Origin: CAMDPA01 sp965223035
GTDB taxonomy: Bacteria; Pseudomonadota; Alphaproteobacteria; Rhizobiales; Hyphomicrobiaceae
NCBI GenBank assembly: GCA_965223035.1
Contig: OZ244980.1
Coordinates: forward strand, 4,774,001-4,838,000
Length of the DNA: 64,000 nucleotides
Direction of reading: 5' to 3'
Shown: one piece after another, positions 18,280 through 26,488 of the stretch
How positions within the stretch are numbered: the first letter of the stretch is position 1
How the letters are laid out: each line of letters starts with the position of its first letter
Notes under the pieces: generated by a model
Database searches by the model: none
Told to the model about the DNA's origin: nothing
Seen by the model: the letters and a program-made list of their open reading frames with translations, nothing else
Translations under genes and position numbers: made by a program

Positions 18280-18399
18280 AGCAACGTTGACGACCCGCAT
18301 GCTTGCGCCCGCGGCACCGGCCTTGCTCGGCCACATCGGCCGCAGCTGAGCTGAATGACACGGCGGCCGACTGATGTTCACGGTTCGCCCTGGTGGCTA
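18280..18399. other. Spacer upstream of a family A composite
   Basis: No gene seen. It ends in TGGCTAG, where the TA-flanked repeat begins. Confidence 0.4.
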
Positions 18400-18547
18400 G
18401 AGCAACCTGCCTTTAATCGGAATCGGAACGATACCGATTAAAGGCAGAAAGTTGCTCTACACATTATGAGCGATCATCTTTGCGCCTTAAATCGGAACCG
18501 GCGCAATTGGAATCGGCTTTGCGGTTCCGATTTAAGGCGCGATGATC
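18400..18547. repeat. Family A composite repeat, copy A3
   Basis: Two family A hairpins in tandem. The first runs GAGCAACCTGCC to GTTGCTC (18400-18457); a short ACACATTATGAGC link follows; the second runs GATCATCTTTGCGCC to GCGCGATGATC (18472-18547). Outer flanks are TA (18398-18399, 18548-18549). The same bipartite layout occurs at 19720-19866 and 39532-39679. Confidence 0.85.
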
Positions 18548-18665
18548 TAGCCCAGACCCCCCCCATTATTCAGTTGGCCGATGATCATTTAACTGATTAT
18601 ATGCTATCATTCCGTCTGCTGCGTGGCCGCGGAAGCTCTGAAATTCGGCACTTGAGGGCCACGGT

Positions 18666-19652
18666 GTGAACCGTGCGAGGCTGCGACATAACGCTGGAAA
18701 TTTGGTCATGACCGCATTTCGACTGGCAAATTTGAGATCCCGCTCACCGGCCACCATCACGCTTGTTGCACTAGGCCTCACCCTGCTTGGCATGGCCTCC
18801 AGTGTTCTGCGCGTGCCCCCGGCCGAGGCGCAAAACGCATCAAAGAAGCCAGGATCGGTCTTATCGTTTGTTATGCTGGCAGATCACAAATGGCCGTCGG
18901 CACCGGCTTTAGAAGAGCAGATCCAAAAAAGGCTACCAAACTATCGGAGACGCGGGACCCAAACTCAAAAGGGAATGGCCATTGGTGAGGTCGATGGACG
19001 GTTGGCAATCACTGTCTTCATCGCGAAACCAAATCCACTGTCCCCCAATGAGTCGTTTATTCGTAGCGCGTGGTGGTGGCCGAACGTCGAGGCCGATGTG
19101 GCTCGACGCAAGGCGCATGTCATCATACAGCTATCGGGGACCGGCGACCCGCGCGTTGATCTGCTCCAGCTCGCCAAGCTGACGGCCGCCGTGATAGCGG
19201 CCACCAATGCGATCGGCGTGATCTGGGATGCCGCAGACGCTGTATGGCCGGCTCAGGTATTCTTGAAGCAGATCGATCAGCCAAATGTCGAATTTCCCGT
19301 CTCGGTACTGGTCTCGGTCAAGTTGGGACGGGATACCCAATTTCCGCACAAAGATGGTCGACCGAACTGGCTGGGAGTGACCTATGGACTCAAGGCATTC
19401 GGCATCAAAGAGCTCGAGATCCGCGGCTTTGCCGGCGCGCCAAGCAGCATCGTCAATCTGCTAATGAACATCGCACACTACCTTGTGCAGAAAGGCGATA
19501 TTCTCAAACACAACGAAACTCTGGGTCGATCGCTGGACCGCGAGTATCAGATCAAAATCAAGCCATCGACGTTCTATAAGGGCCAAACGGTCTATCGCTT
19601 GATCGCCTTGGATAAAGCGCCCCAAGCAAAGCCCTCGGACGTCGTGAAATAG
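18666..19652 (+). CDS. Exported or membrane-anchored DUF4261-like protein
   Basis: A 328-residue protein. Residues about 25-55 form a hydrophobic segment ending VPPAEAQN, fitting a signal peptide or anchor. The rest resembles DUF4261: FVMLADHKWP, AHVIIQLSGTGDPRVDLLQLAKL, AIGVIWDAADAVWPAQ, GLKAFGIKELEI and NIAHYLVQKGDILKHNETLG. The family has no known activity and usually lacks an export signal. GTG 18666 has GAGGG 8 bases upstream; ATG 18708 is the alternative and keeps the signal. Family A composites flank it on both sides, so it is transcribed alone. Confidence 0.65.
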   Translation: MNRARLRHNAGNLVMTAFRLANLRSRSPATITLVALGLTLLGMASSVLRVPPAEAQNASKKPGSVLSFVMLADHKWPSAPALEEQIQKRLPNYRRRGTQTQKGMAIGEVDGRLAITVFIAKPNPLSPNESFIRSAWWWPNVEADVARRKAHVIIQLSGTGDPRVDLLQLAKLTAAVIAATNAIGVIWDAADAVWPAQVFLKQIDQPNVEFPVSVLVSVKLGRDTQFPHKDGRPNWLGVTYGLKAFGIKELEIRGFAGAPSSIVNLLMNIAHYLVQKGDILKHNETLGRSLDREYQIKIKPSTFYKGQTVYRLIALDKAPQAKPSDVVK

Positions 19653-19705
19653 CGCTTCGAACAAAGGCCTCGACGGTTGCGGGTCAGGCGCGGAGCTGGG
19701 CCATA

Positions 19706-19942
19706 GCGTTTCAGAACTAGAGCAACCTGCCTTTAATCGGCATCGGAACGATCCCGATCAAAGGCAGAAAGTTGCTCTACCTTTAAGAGCGATCATCTTT
19801 GCGCCTTAAATCGGAACCGGCGCAATTGGAATCGGCGTTGCGGTTCCGATTTAAGGCAGGTTGCTCTAGCTGGAACCATCCCGCTCGCCAGCCAGGCCAG
19901 CCAATGGCACGCTGTTATGGGTGGCCAGGCTGCGATCGCGGC
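19706..19942 (+). repeat. Family B repeat, copy B3, split by a family A insertion
   Basis: Family B begins after TA (19704-19705) with GCGTTTCAGAAC, is broken at TA by copy A4 (19720-19866), and resumes at 19869 with GCTGGAACCATCCCGC. Joining the halves over one TA gives a continuous family B sequence, so A4 arrived in a pre-existing B copy. Confidence 0.85.
19720..19866. repeat. Family A composite repeat, copy A4, nested in B3
   Basis: Starts GAGCAACCTGCC and ends CAGGTTGCTC; flanked by TA at 19718-19719 and 19867-19868. The bipartite structure is as in A3, but the second hairpin ends in the GTTGCTC type of terminus. Confidence 0.9.
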
Positions 19943-21004
19943 TCAAAGCTTGAGGCGGCCGGCGATCTCAGGTGAGTCCTCCGCATAACGATAGGCGCGG
20001 AACACCCAGTTGACGTCGTCACCCAGGAACATGCGATCGAAGTAGGGATTGAGGAACTCCCAGACGATCTCGCCGGTCGGCGTCACCTCGAACAGTCGGC
20101 CGTTCACGCCCTCACAGATCAAGGTGTTACCCGACCACAACCGCTGGCAACCGCTGATATGCGGTGAATAGAAAAATGTGCGCGGGTTATCGCGGTACTC
20201 CCACACGACCTCGCCGTCAGCGGTGAACTCGGTCACAAAGGAATGGTTGTGCGGATAAAGCGTGTTTTGACCATTTGCGAACAACAGGAAATTGCCGTTA
20301 GATAATTGTTGTACGTCATGCTGGTGGCCCCACGCGTCGTCACGCTTCCACCACACGAACTGTTTGGTCTGGCGATCGATGATCGCCACCGTGTTGATCT
20401 GCCGCATGCTGATCAAGATATTGCCGTCTGTGGTTTCACTGCACGCGTTGATCCAACAGTACACGCGCCAGGTGCATAACGGGTGCATGGGGAAGGCGGC
20501 GATGTCCATGTGCTCACCGATCCGCCATTCCCATACCGTCTCGCCGGCAGGGGTGACCTCGCGAAGGAGATCACTGTAGACGCCGAATTCGGGTATCGAG
20601 TCGGGCACGCCGCCGCTGACCTTGGCGATCGCGTCCGGCGGCATCTTCTCCCACGCCGGGTAGATGATGTTGCCGTTTCTCAACTTGCGGAAGTCGTGGT
20701 GCTGCCAATCATCGCGCACTTCGCAGACGACGTTGCCGTGCCAGTCGAGCTCTTGGATCAGACCGCCCTTGGCGCCGCCCTTAAACGGGGGTCCGCCATC
20801 GGTGGTGGTTGCCGCCAGAAGATTGCCGTTTGGGAGCAGATAGGCATAGCCGGCCGGATTGCCGGGCAGTGTCCACTCATGCACCTCATCGCCCCGCATG
20901 TTGAGCAGCAATACCTTGTTACGCCACATCGGCGCGTACAGCGTGAAACCGGGGGTGGCGCGCGGTTGATCGTGAACAATTAAGCCGAACTGGCGTGGGC
21001 GCAT
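19943..21004 (-). CDS. Arylsulfotransferase-like (ASST) beta-propeller protein
   Basis: A 353-residue protein built from repeats of the type DGEVVWEY, GNLLAATT, GETVWEWR and GEIVWEFLN, the blades of ASST-family propellers. The histidine pairs DWQHHDF and WGHQHDVQ lie where ASST catalytic histidines are found. Classical ASST enzymes are periplasmic and larger (about 600 residues); this one has no signal peptide and is shorter, so it may be a cytoplasmic relative with another role. No sulfation genes are adjacent. Transcription ends in copy B3/A4. Confidence 0.75.
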   Translation of the reverse strand: MRPRQFGLIVHDQPRATPGFTLYAPMWRNKVLLLNMRGDEVHEWTLPGNPAGYAYLLPNGNLLAATTTDGGPPFKGGAKGGLIQELDWHGNVVCEVRDDWQHHDFRKLRNGNIIYPAWEKMPPDAIAKVSGGVPDSIPEFGVYSDLLREVTPAGETVWEWRIGEHMDIAAFPMHPLCTWRVYCWINACSETTDGNILISMRQINTVAIIDRQTKQFVWWKRDDAWGHQHDVQQLSNGNFLLFANGQNTLYPHNHSFVTEFTADGEVVWEYRDNPRTFFYSPHISGCQRLWSGNTLICEGVNGRLFEVTPTGEIVWEFLNPYFDRMFLGDDVNWVFRAYRYAEDSPEIAGRLKL

Positions 21005-21036
21005 CGATGGGCTTCCAACGGTAAAGTGGGGACCTC

Positions 21037-21160
21037 TGGCGTTTCAGCGTGTGCCGGCACCACCCCGCTCTACCGCCCGGCCATGACATGGCACGCTTGT
21101 GTGGGTGGCCGGGCAGGAGAGCGAATTGGCCGCCTGATCCACCTAAGGCGGACATCCGCC
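21037..21160 (+). repeat. Family B dispersed repeat, copy B4
   Basis: Reads GGCGTTTCAGCGTGTGCCGGCACCACCCCGC, then the CGCTTGTGTGGGTGGCCGGG arm, then CTAAGGCGGACATCC. It abuts copy A5. Confidence 0.75.
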
Positions 21161-21161
21161 A

Positions 21162-21219
21162 GATCATCGCACCTGAAATGGGAACCGCACAGCCGGTTCC
21201 GATTTAAGGCGCGATGATC
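21162..21219. repeat. Family A palindromic repeat, copy A5
   Basis: GATCATCGCACC to GCGCGATGATC, followed by TA at 21220-21221. The TA plus the element's terminal base forms the TAG stop codon of the minus-strand gene that follows. Confidence 0.8.
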
Positions 21220-22112
21220 TAGCTCGGTTTGACCGGACGCCCGGCCATTACGCCGAACACCGACGCAGTATCCTCCTCCCTGCGCCCCTGCGCCATCGCT
21301 TTTTCATAGATCGGAACGGTGGCATCAAACAAAGGCGTCGGGCTGCCCAGCTGGCGGGCATACGCACCGATCACGCTCATGTCCTTCATCCAGTTCACCA
21401 TTTTCATGCTGGCCGGCTTATAGCTATCGGCCGCCATCATCGGCCCGCGCATCTCGAACATGCGCGAGGTGCCAGCGCCGTTGCCGATGCAGTCCAACAC
21501 GATGTCGAGGTCAAGGCCGGCTTTCTCCGCCAGCAACAGAGCCTCGGCCGAGGCGACGTTATGGATCGCCACCAGATGATTGGCGACGTATTTCATGCGG
21601 CTGCCGTTGCCATAGCCGCCGACGCTATAAAGGCCACGGGAGAAGCTGGCGAACAGCTCGGCCAAGCCATCGATCACGCCGGCATCACCACTGGCATAAA
21701 TGATCAGGTCCCTCCCCGCCGCCTGCGCGCCGGTCCCGCTCACTGGGCAGTCCAGCACGGTGTGGCCTTTGGCGGCCAACGTGCGCTCATAGGCTTGCTT
21801 GTCGTCGAGGGTGAAGGTGCTCAACTCCACGAACACCCGTGCCGGCAGGTCGGCGGATACCAGTTCCGCGGCAACCGTCGCGAGCGCCTGCGGCGTCGGC
21901 AGGCTGGTCAGCACCACCGGACAGGCTTGCGCGACCGCCGTGGCACTGGGGCAAATGGTGACGCCGTCCCGAGCCAGCTCGGCACATCGCGTCTGGTCGA
22001 TATCGGTTCCCGCGACGCGCCAGCCGTCCCGCAACATGTTGCGGGCAAACGCGCCACCCATGATGCCTAGCCCGATGACGCCGACACTGTCGCGGCTCTT
22101 GTCGATGATCAT
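21219..22112 (-). CDS. 3-hydroxyisobutyrate dehydrogenase-family NAD(P)-dependent reductase
   Basis: A 297-residue beta-hydroxyacid dehydrogenase. The Rossmann motif GVIGLGIMGGAFARN is at residues about 10-24, the substrate motif DCPVSGTGAQAAGRDL in the middle, and the catalytic lysine in SRMKYVANHLVAIHN. Substrate could be 3-hydroxyisobutyrate, tartronate semialdehyde or a similar acid. ATG 22112 has AGGAC just upstream. Its TAG stop is formed at the edge of copy A5. It is divergent from the cupin gene. Confidence 0.85.
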   Translation of the reverse strand: MIIDKSRDSVGVIGLGIMGGAFARNMLRDGWRVAGTDIDQTRCAELARDGVTICPSATAVAQACPVVLTSLPTPQALATVAAELVSADLPARVFVELSTFTLDDKQAYERTLAAKGHTVLDCPVSGTGAQAAGRDLIIYASGDAGVIDGLAELFASFSRGLYSVGGYGNGSRMKYVANHLVAIHNVASAEALLLAEKAGLDLDIVLDCIGNGAGTSRMFEMRGPMMAADSYKPASMKMVNWMKDMSVIGAYARQLGSPTPLFDATVPIYEKAMAQGRREEDTASVFGVMAGRPVKPS

Positions 22113-22272
22113 AATGTCCTCGTTTCGTCCAATTGATGGGTGGCCCTTGCCATTGCTGGGCGAGGTTGTCCAGCGCCTGCTGCGAATTCGCCGTCCGCCG
22201 GTAACGCTTGGCAGCGGCTGGGCAGACGTCATAACATTTGCACCACGCAGTTGACGTAGCGCGAGCTCGACA
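22113..22272. promoter_or_regulatory. Divergent promoter region
   Basis: 160 bp between the dehydrogenase (minus) and the cupin gene (plus). It must carry both promoters. I could not pick a convincing -35/-10 pair or operator. Confidence 0.4.
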
Positions 22273-23256
22273 ATGACCACCGCCGCACCACCGCCGCCTC
22301 AGCCCGCGGCCACGAGCGATTCAACCAACCTCGCCGACCTGGAGCACGCGGCCGAGCGGCTCGACTTCTCGCCGGGATGGATCACGCGCGACCAGCCGAT
22401 CTTCTGGCCTGAGCCCGTGTCGGTGTTCCAACCGGCCCATTGGGCCTATCGGCAGGCGCGATCGGCCCTGGAGCAGGCGGCCAAATTGGTCGATATGTCG
22501 TTGGCGGAGCGGCGCATTCTCGCCTTGCGCAACCCGTTTCCAGGCAACAACTTCGCGACCACGCGCACCCTGTCGTGCTCCTATCAGCTGATGCTGCCGG
22601 GCGAGCGGGCCAAGACGCATCGTCACGCCTCCCATGCCCTGCGCGTCATCCTCGACGCGCGCGGTACCTATTCGATCGTCGATGGCGTCAGGATGCCGAT
22701 GGAAACCGGCGATGTCGTGTTGACGCCGGGTGGCTGTTGGCATGGTCACGGCCATGACGGCGCGGCGCCGGCGTGTTGGCTCGATGGGCTCGATATTCCG
22801 CTTACGCATCTTCTGGAGCCGATGTATTTCGAGCCGCATCCCGACCGGTTCCAGCCTGCGCACACGGTGACGCAGACGTCGCCGTACCGGTTCCAGGCGC
22901 ACGACATCGCGCGCGGCCTGGACCGGGCCACGGCTTCAGCTGACGGCCTCAGCGGCGCGCGGATTGAGCTGCCGGCACCGGAGATGGCGCCAATCGGGCT
23001 CAGCGTCGAGCGCTTGGCGGGTGGATTGCAGACCCGAGCGCAGCGGTCGACGGCCAGCCGCTGCTTTGCGGTGATGGCGGGCCGCGGCCATTCAACCGTC
23101 GGCGGCCAGCGCTTCGACTGGCAGCTCGGCGATGTGATCGCCGTCCCGGCGTGGGTTTGGTATCATCATGCCGCCGACACCGACTGCCAATTGTTTTGTC
23201 TGTCGGACGAGCCCCTGATGCGCATGTGCCGCTATTACCGCCATGAGGCGGCTTGA
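22273..23256 (+). CDS. Bicupin, gentisate 1,2-dioxygenase-like
   Basis: A 327-residue protein with two cupin barrels. The first has THRHASHALRVIL and later WHGHGHDG, supplying metal-binding histidines; the second is degenerate but has GDVIAVPAWVWYHHAAD. The pattern matches gentisate / salicylate 1,2-dioxygenases, iron(II) enzymes that open the ring of gentisate to maleylpyruvate. The next gene, 50 bases on, is a FAH/hydratase-fold protein, which supports an aromatic ring-cleavage role. Exact substrate is inferred. Confidence 0.75.
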   Translation: MTTAAPPPPQPAATSDSTNLADLEHAAERLDFSPGWITRDQPIFWPEPVSVFQPAHWAYRQARSALEQAAKLVDMSLAERRILALRNPFPGNNFATTRTLSCSYQLMLPGERAKTHRHASHALRVILDARGTYSIVDGVRMPMETGDVVLTPGGCWHGHGHDGAAPACWLDGLDIPLTHLLEPMYFEPHPDRFQPAHTVTQTSPYRFQAHDIARGLDRATASADGLSGARIELPAPEMAPIGLSVERLAGGLQTRAQRSTASRCFAVMAGRGHSTVGGQRFDWQLGDVIAVPAWVWYHHAADTDCQLFCLSDEPLMRMCRYYRHEAA

Positions 23257-23306
23257 CGACGGCCGCCTGCCGCTGCCACGCTCCGCCGCCACGCTGGGAG
23301 ACATCG

Positions 23307-24092
23307 ATGCCCCACCCTGAAGCCGCCGCCGCCGCGGCAAGATTGATGGCCCAGCACGGCGCCGGTGCGCCGTTCGACGGCATCGCGCCGTGGCCGGACG
23401 CGGCAGACGAAGCCTTCGCCTATGAGGTTCAGGACGCCTACGTTGCGCTGCGGCGCGCCGCTGCCGATGGCGCACTCGGCGGCTACAAGATCGGCCTGAC
23501 GACACCGCGCATGCAGGCGTTCTGCGGCGGTGACCGGCCGATCTCGGGCGTCGTGCTGCAGCGCGGCATCCAGTCCTCGCCTGCGCGCATCGAGCGGGCG
23601 GCCTACGTGCATCTCGGGGTGGAGAGCGAATTGGCGGTGCGCATCGGGCGGCCCCTGCCAGGCGATGCGACCAATGTGACCCGGACAGATGTGTCCGCAG
23701 CGGTCGACCGGGTCGCCGCCGCCTTTGAGCTGATCGATGATCGTGGCGCTGACTACGCGACCCTCAACTGGCTGTGGATGGCCGCCGACAACAGCTGGAA
23801 TGCTGGCCTGGTGCTCGGCCCGGCGATGCCCGCGGCCGACATCGGTGATTTGGAATGCGTGCTTGAGATCGATGGTGTGTCAGCCGATCGCGGCACGACC
23901 GCCGACGTGCTGGGTCACCCGTTCGACGCCGTGGCTTGGCTCGCAGCCCATTTGCACCGGCGCGGCCAGTCGTTATTGCCCGGACAATGGGTGTCGACGG
24001 GAAGCATCGCGACCATCCGCTTCCCCGAAGCGGGGCAGCACATGCGCTTCACGATCAAGGGACTGGAGCCGGTCGAACTCAGCGTGGTGTGA
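23307..24092 (+). CDS. 2-keto-4-pentenoate hydratase / FAH-fold protein (MhpD-like)
   Basis: A 261-residue protein. GGYKIGLTTPRMQAFCG, the ESELAVRIGRPL strand, and FELIDDRGADYATLNWLWMAADN belong to the MhpD/FAH fold, with the glutamate and aspartate that bind the divalent metal. These enzymes hydrate 2-keto-4-pentenoate-type acids or hydrolyse acylpyruvates. ATG 23307 has GGGAG 7 bases upstream. With the cupin it forms a short ring-cleavage operon whose remaining steps are not in the window. Confidence 0.8.
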   Translation: MPHPEAAAAAARLMAQHGAGAPFDGIAPWPDAADEAFAYEVQDAYVALRRAAADGALGGYKIGLTTPRMQAFCGGDRPISGVVLQRGIQSSPARIERAAYVHLGVESELAVRIGRPLPGDATNVTRTDVSAAVDRVAAAFELIDDRGADYATLNWLWMAADNSWNAGLVLGPAMPAADIGDLECVLEIDGVSADRGTTADVLGHPFDAVAWLAAHLHRRGQSLLPGQWVSTGSIATIRFPEAGQHMRFTIKGLEPVELSVV

Positions 24093-24103
24093 GGCTATCG
24101 ATA

Positions 24104-24223
24104 GCGTTTCACAGTGAGCTGGAACCATGCCACCACCCCGCCCGGTCAACCAATGCACGCTTGTGTGGGTAGCCAGGTCGCGAGCGGCTCGGCACGGCGC
24201 ATGCGCCTGAGGCGGACATGATC
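24104..24223 (+). repeat. Family B dispersed repeat, copy B5 (near full length)
   Basis: TA (24102-24103), GCGTTTCACAGTGAGCTGGAACC, the central CACGCTTGTGTGGGTAGCC arm, and the end CCTGAGGCGGACATGATC before TA (24224-24225). One of the best copies for defining the family (120 bp). Confidence 0.85.
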
Positions 24224-24225
24224 TA

Positions 24226-24283
24226 GATCATCTTTGCGCCTTTAATCTGGATCGTTCCGATTCCGATTAAAGGCAGGTTGCTC
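24226..24283. repeat. Family A palindromic repeat, copy A6
   Basis: GATCATCTTTGCGCC to GGCAGGTTGCTC between TA 24224-24225 (shared with B5) and TA 24284-24285 (shared with IS copy 2). Confidence 0.9.
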
Positions 24284-24298
24284 TAGAGCATGATCACT

Positions 24299-24895
24299 TT
24301 AGATGGAAGCATAACCTGAGTTTGCGAAGTAGTTTGCGAGCTCGTCGCGGGTGAATTGGCTCAGCAAATCGCCGATCCGGTGCCAAAGGTCGTCGACTGT
24401 GCGTTCGCGCGCCTTGCCGATCAGATGCTTGAGCTTTGAAAAAACTTGCTCGATCGGATTGAGATCCGGCGAGTAAGGCGGCAGGAACAGGCGATGAGCA
24501 CGTGCATTCTTGATGGCGCGGCGGACGGCCTTGCCTTTGTGCGAGCCGAGATTGTCCATGATGACGATGTCGCCAGGTGATAGCGTCGGCACCAGGAACT
24601 GCTCGACATAGGCCAGGAAACTGATGCCGTTGATCGGACCATCGAGCACGCAGGGTGCATCGATCCTGTCGATCCGCAGAGCAGCAAGGAATGTCAGTGT
24701 GCGCCAGCGTCCGTGAGGGACCTTGTCGATCAGGCGTTGGCCGCGCGGCGCCCAGCCTCTGAGCGGCGCCATGTTCGTTTTCGTCCAGGTCTCGTCAAGG
24801 AAAACCAGCCGGTGCGGGTCGATGTGCGCTTGATATTTGATCCAGCGTGCCCGTCGACGTGCGACGTCAGGCCGGTCTCGTTCGGCTGCGACCAC
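24299..24895 (-). CDS. IS630 transposase catalytic frame, copy 2
   Basis: Same 198-residue product as in copy 1, with the D34, D114, E149 triad intact and glycine at position 160. Confidence 0.9.
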   Translation of the reverse strand: MVAAERDRPDVARRRARWIKYQAHIDPHRLVFLDETWTKTNMAPLRGWAPRGQRLIDKVPHGRWRTLTFLAALRIDRIDAPCVLDGPINGISFLAYVEQFLVPTLSPGDIVIMDNLGSHKGKAVRRAIKNARAHRLFLPPYSPDLNPIEQVFSKLKHLIGKARERTVDDLWHRIGDLLSQFTRDELANYFANSGYASI

Positions 24896-25241
24896 GGTTT
24901 TTTTTATGGCTCAAGCCTTCGCGATGGACGAAATTCCAGACCGCACCATAGCTCACGATGATGCCGCGTTCGGCAAGTTCAGATTGCAGGCCACGCAGAG
25001 AAACATCTGTCTCAGCGTTGATGCGATCGAGCAACCAATCGCGTTCAGCTGCCAGCGCGAATGGACGGTGCCCGCCCATCCGCCGCGCAGAAACGCTGCC
25101 CGTCGCACGGAAGCGTTGCGACCACTTGACAACCGCTGAAACGCTGACACCGAAGCGATCGGCCACGGCGCGGCAGCTCAACCCTGAATTCAAGGCATCA
25201 ATCACACGTTCGCGCAGATCATCGGAATAAGGTCGTGCCAT
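24867..25241 (-). CDS. IS630 transposase DNA-binding frame, copy 2
   Basis: Same 124-residue product as in copy 1. The run of eight A residues (T on the plus strand, about 24898-24905) is conserved. Confidence 0.85.
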   Translation of the reverse strand: MARPYSDDLRERVIDALNSGLSCRAVADRFGVSVSAVVKWSQRFRATGSVSARRMGGHRPFALAAERDWLLDRINAETDVSLRGLQSELAERGIIVSYGAVWNFVHREGLSHKKNRGRSRTRPA

Positions 25242-25334
25242 GCATGCCGGCCTCCACCTCCGGCATGCAGTGTGAATCATATTCGCACGCCCTTGGGAAT
25301 CCCCCGCGAAGATTCCAACAAGAATGATAATGCT

Positions 25335-26216
25335 CTAGGCGCTCGCCAGCTGCGCCGGGAAGTACCGATCAAGCCAGTCCTTCAACACCGCGCGCACGCG
25401 TGTGCCGGTGTCGGAGAACATGAAGTGCGTCGTCTCATTGAACAGGTGCAGGTCCTTAGGCTGGCCGGCCTTCTCGAACATGCGCACGGATTGCTCGGTC
25501 GGCGTCACCGTATCGACCGAGGAGTGCAGCAACAACAGCGGTCGCGGTGCGATTTGGCCCACCACATCGTCGGCGGTGAAATCGAACATGCTCTGCGCGG
25601 TCTCGGCGGTGAATTGCTCGTGGCTCTTGGCGGCCAGGTTATGGCGCAGGTTCGGCGGAATCGGCACAATGTCGTAGCGGTCGACCATCATCGACTGGCC
25701 GGTGCGCTCGCGATGGGCCTTGCCATCGCTGAGCATTTTGGTGAACTTTGCCCAGGCCTCCGGCGTTGGATGTTGGCCGCGAAACTTGATCTCGCCATTT
25801 CCCCATCCGCCGGACGACACCACCGCCCCGATCCGGTCATCGACACCGCCGGCGTAAACGGCGACGGCGCCGCCGAAGCTGGACCCGAGCACGCCGATCC
25901 GGCCGCGATCGATCTCGGGCCGGCTTTGCAGGTAGCTCACCGCGGCGCGCGTGTCGGCCACCTGTTCCAGGCAGATCAAGTTGGCGCGAACTCCTTCACT
26001 TTCTCCACAGCCACGCATGTCGAAACCGAGCACGGCATAGCCCCAGGCGTTCAACATTTTGGTCGGTCCGGTCACGTTGTCGGACGTCTTGTTGGAGCCG
26101 AAGCCGTGCAGCACCATGAACGCCGGCAACGGCCGATCGGTCGCGGCATCCTCCGGCAGACTCAAGAAGCCGGACAGGGTGAGGCCGTCGGATTTGAACG
26201 TGACGTTCTCCAGCAT
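25335..26216 (-). CDS. Alpha/beta hydrolase (dipeptidyl-peptidase/esterase-like)
   Basis: A 293-residue serine hydrolase. The oxyanion region is VLHGFGSNKTSD, the nucleophile lies in GSSFGG, and late HSSVDTVTP and THFMFSD supply the aspartate and histidine. It resembles COG1073-type esterases and BAAT-like hydrolases. ATG 26216 is preferred over the frame opening at 26291. The TAG stop is made of the IS copy 2 target TA and the first base of the IS, so the coding region is complete. Confidence 0.8.
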   Translation of the reverse strand: MLENVTFKSDGLTLSGFLSLPEDAATDRPLPAFMVLHGFGSNKTSDNVTGPTKMLNAWGYAVLGFDMRGCGESEGVRANLICLEQVADTRAAVSYLQSRPEIDRGRIGVLGSSFGGAVAVYAGGVDDRIGAVVSSGGWGNGEIKFRGQHPTPEAWAKFTKMLSDGKAHRERTGQSMMVDRYDIVPIPPNLRHNLAAKSHEQFTAETAQSMFDFTADDVVGQIAPRPLLLLHSSVDTVTPTEQSVRMFEKAGQPKDLHLFNETTHFMFSDTGTRVRAVLKDWLDRYFPAQLASA

Positions 26217-26345
26217 GGTCAGTCCCCGTGGATGGCATTTGACGGAACGGTCGACGATGGCCTGCATGGCGGAGGCCGTGGACGGCTGCATCGCAGGGCA
26301 GGCACCAATCTAGCCGAACCCGCCCGGGCTGCAAGCCTCGCGCCA

Positions 26346-26398
26346 GGGCGGTTCAGTGTGCGCTGGCCCGGCTCATCGGCCAAAGGCGGATATGGTCT
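26346..26398 (+). repeat. Family B fragment, copy B6
   Basis: GGCGGTTCAGTGTGCGCTGGCCCGGCTC joined directly to CCAAAGGCGGATATGGTC and then TAG: both ends of family B with the middle deleted. It lies upstream of the glycosyltransferase gene. Confidence 0.6.
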
Positions 26399-26488
26399 AG
26401 CGACCCGCAGCCGCGAATCGGCTAAATTGCTGTCCGGATTGGATCGGGTCGTGCGTTGGTTTCGGCTCAGCTTGAGCGACAACTCACA

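Larger units (their letters stand above)
24286..25335 (-). mobile_element. IS630-type insertion sequence, copy 2 (1050 bp)
   Basis: Opposite orientation to copy 1. Left flank TA is the right boundary of A6; right flank TA (25336-25337) forms, with the IS end, the TAG stop codon of the hydrolase gene. Confidence 0.95.
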
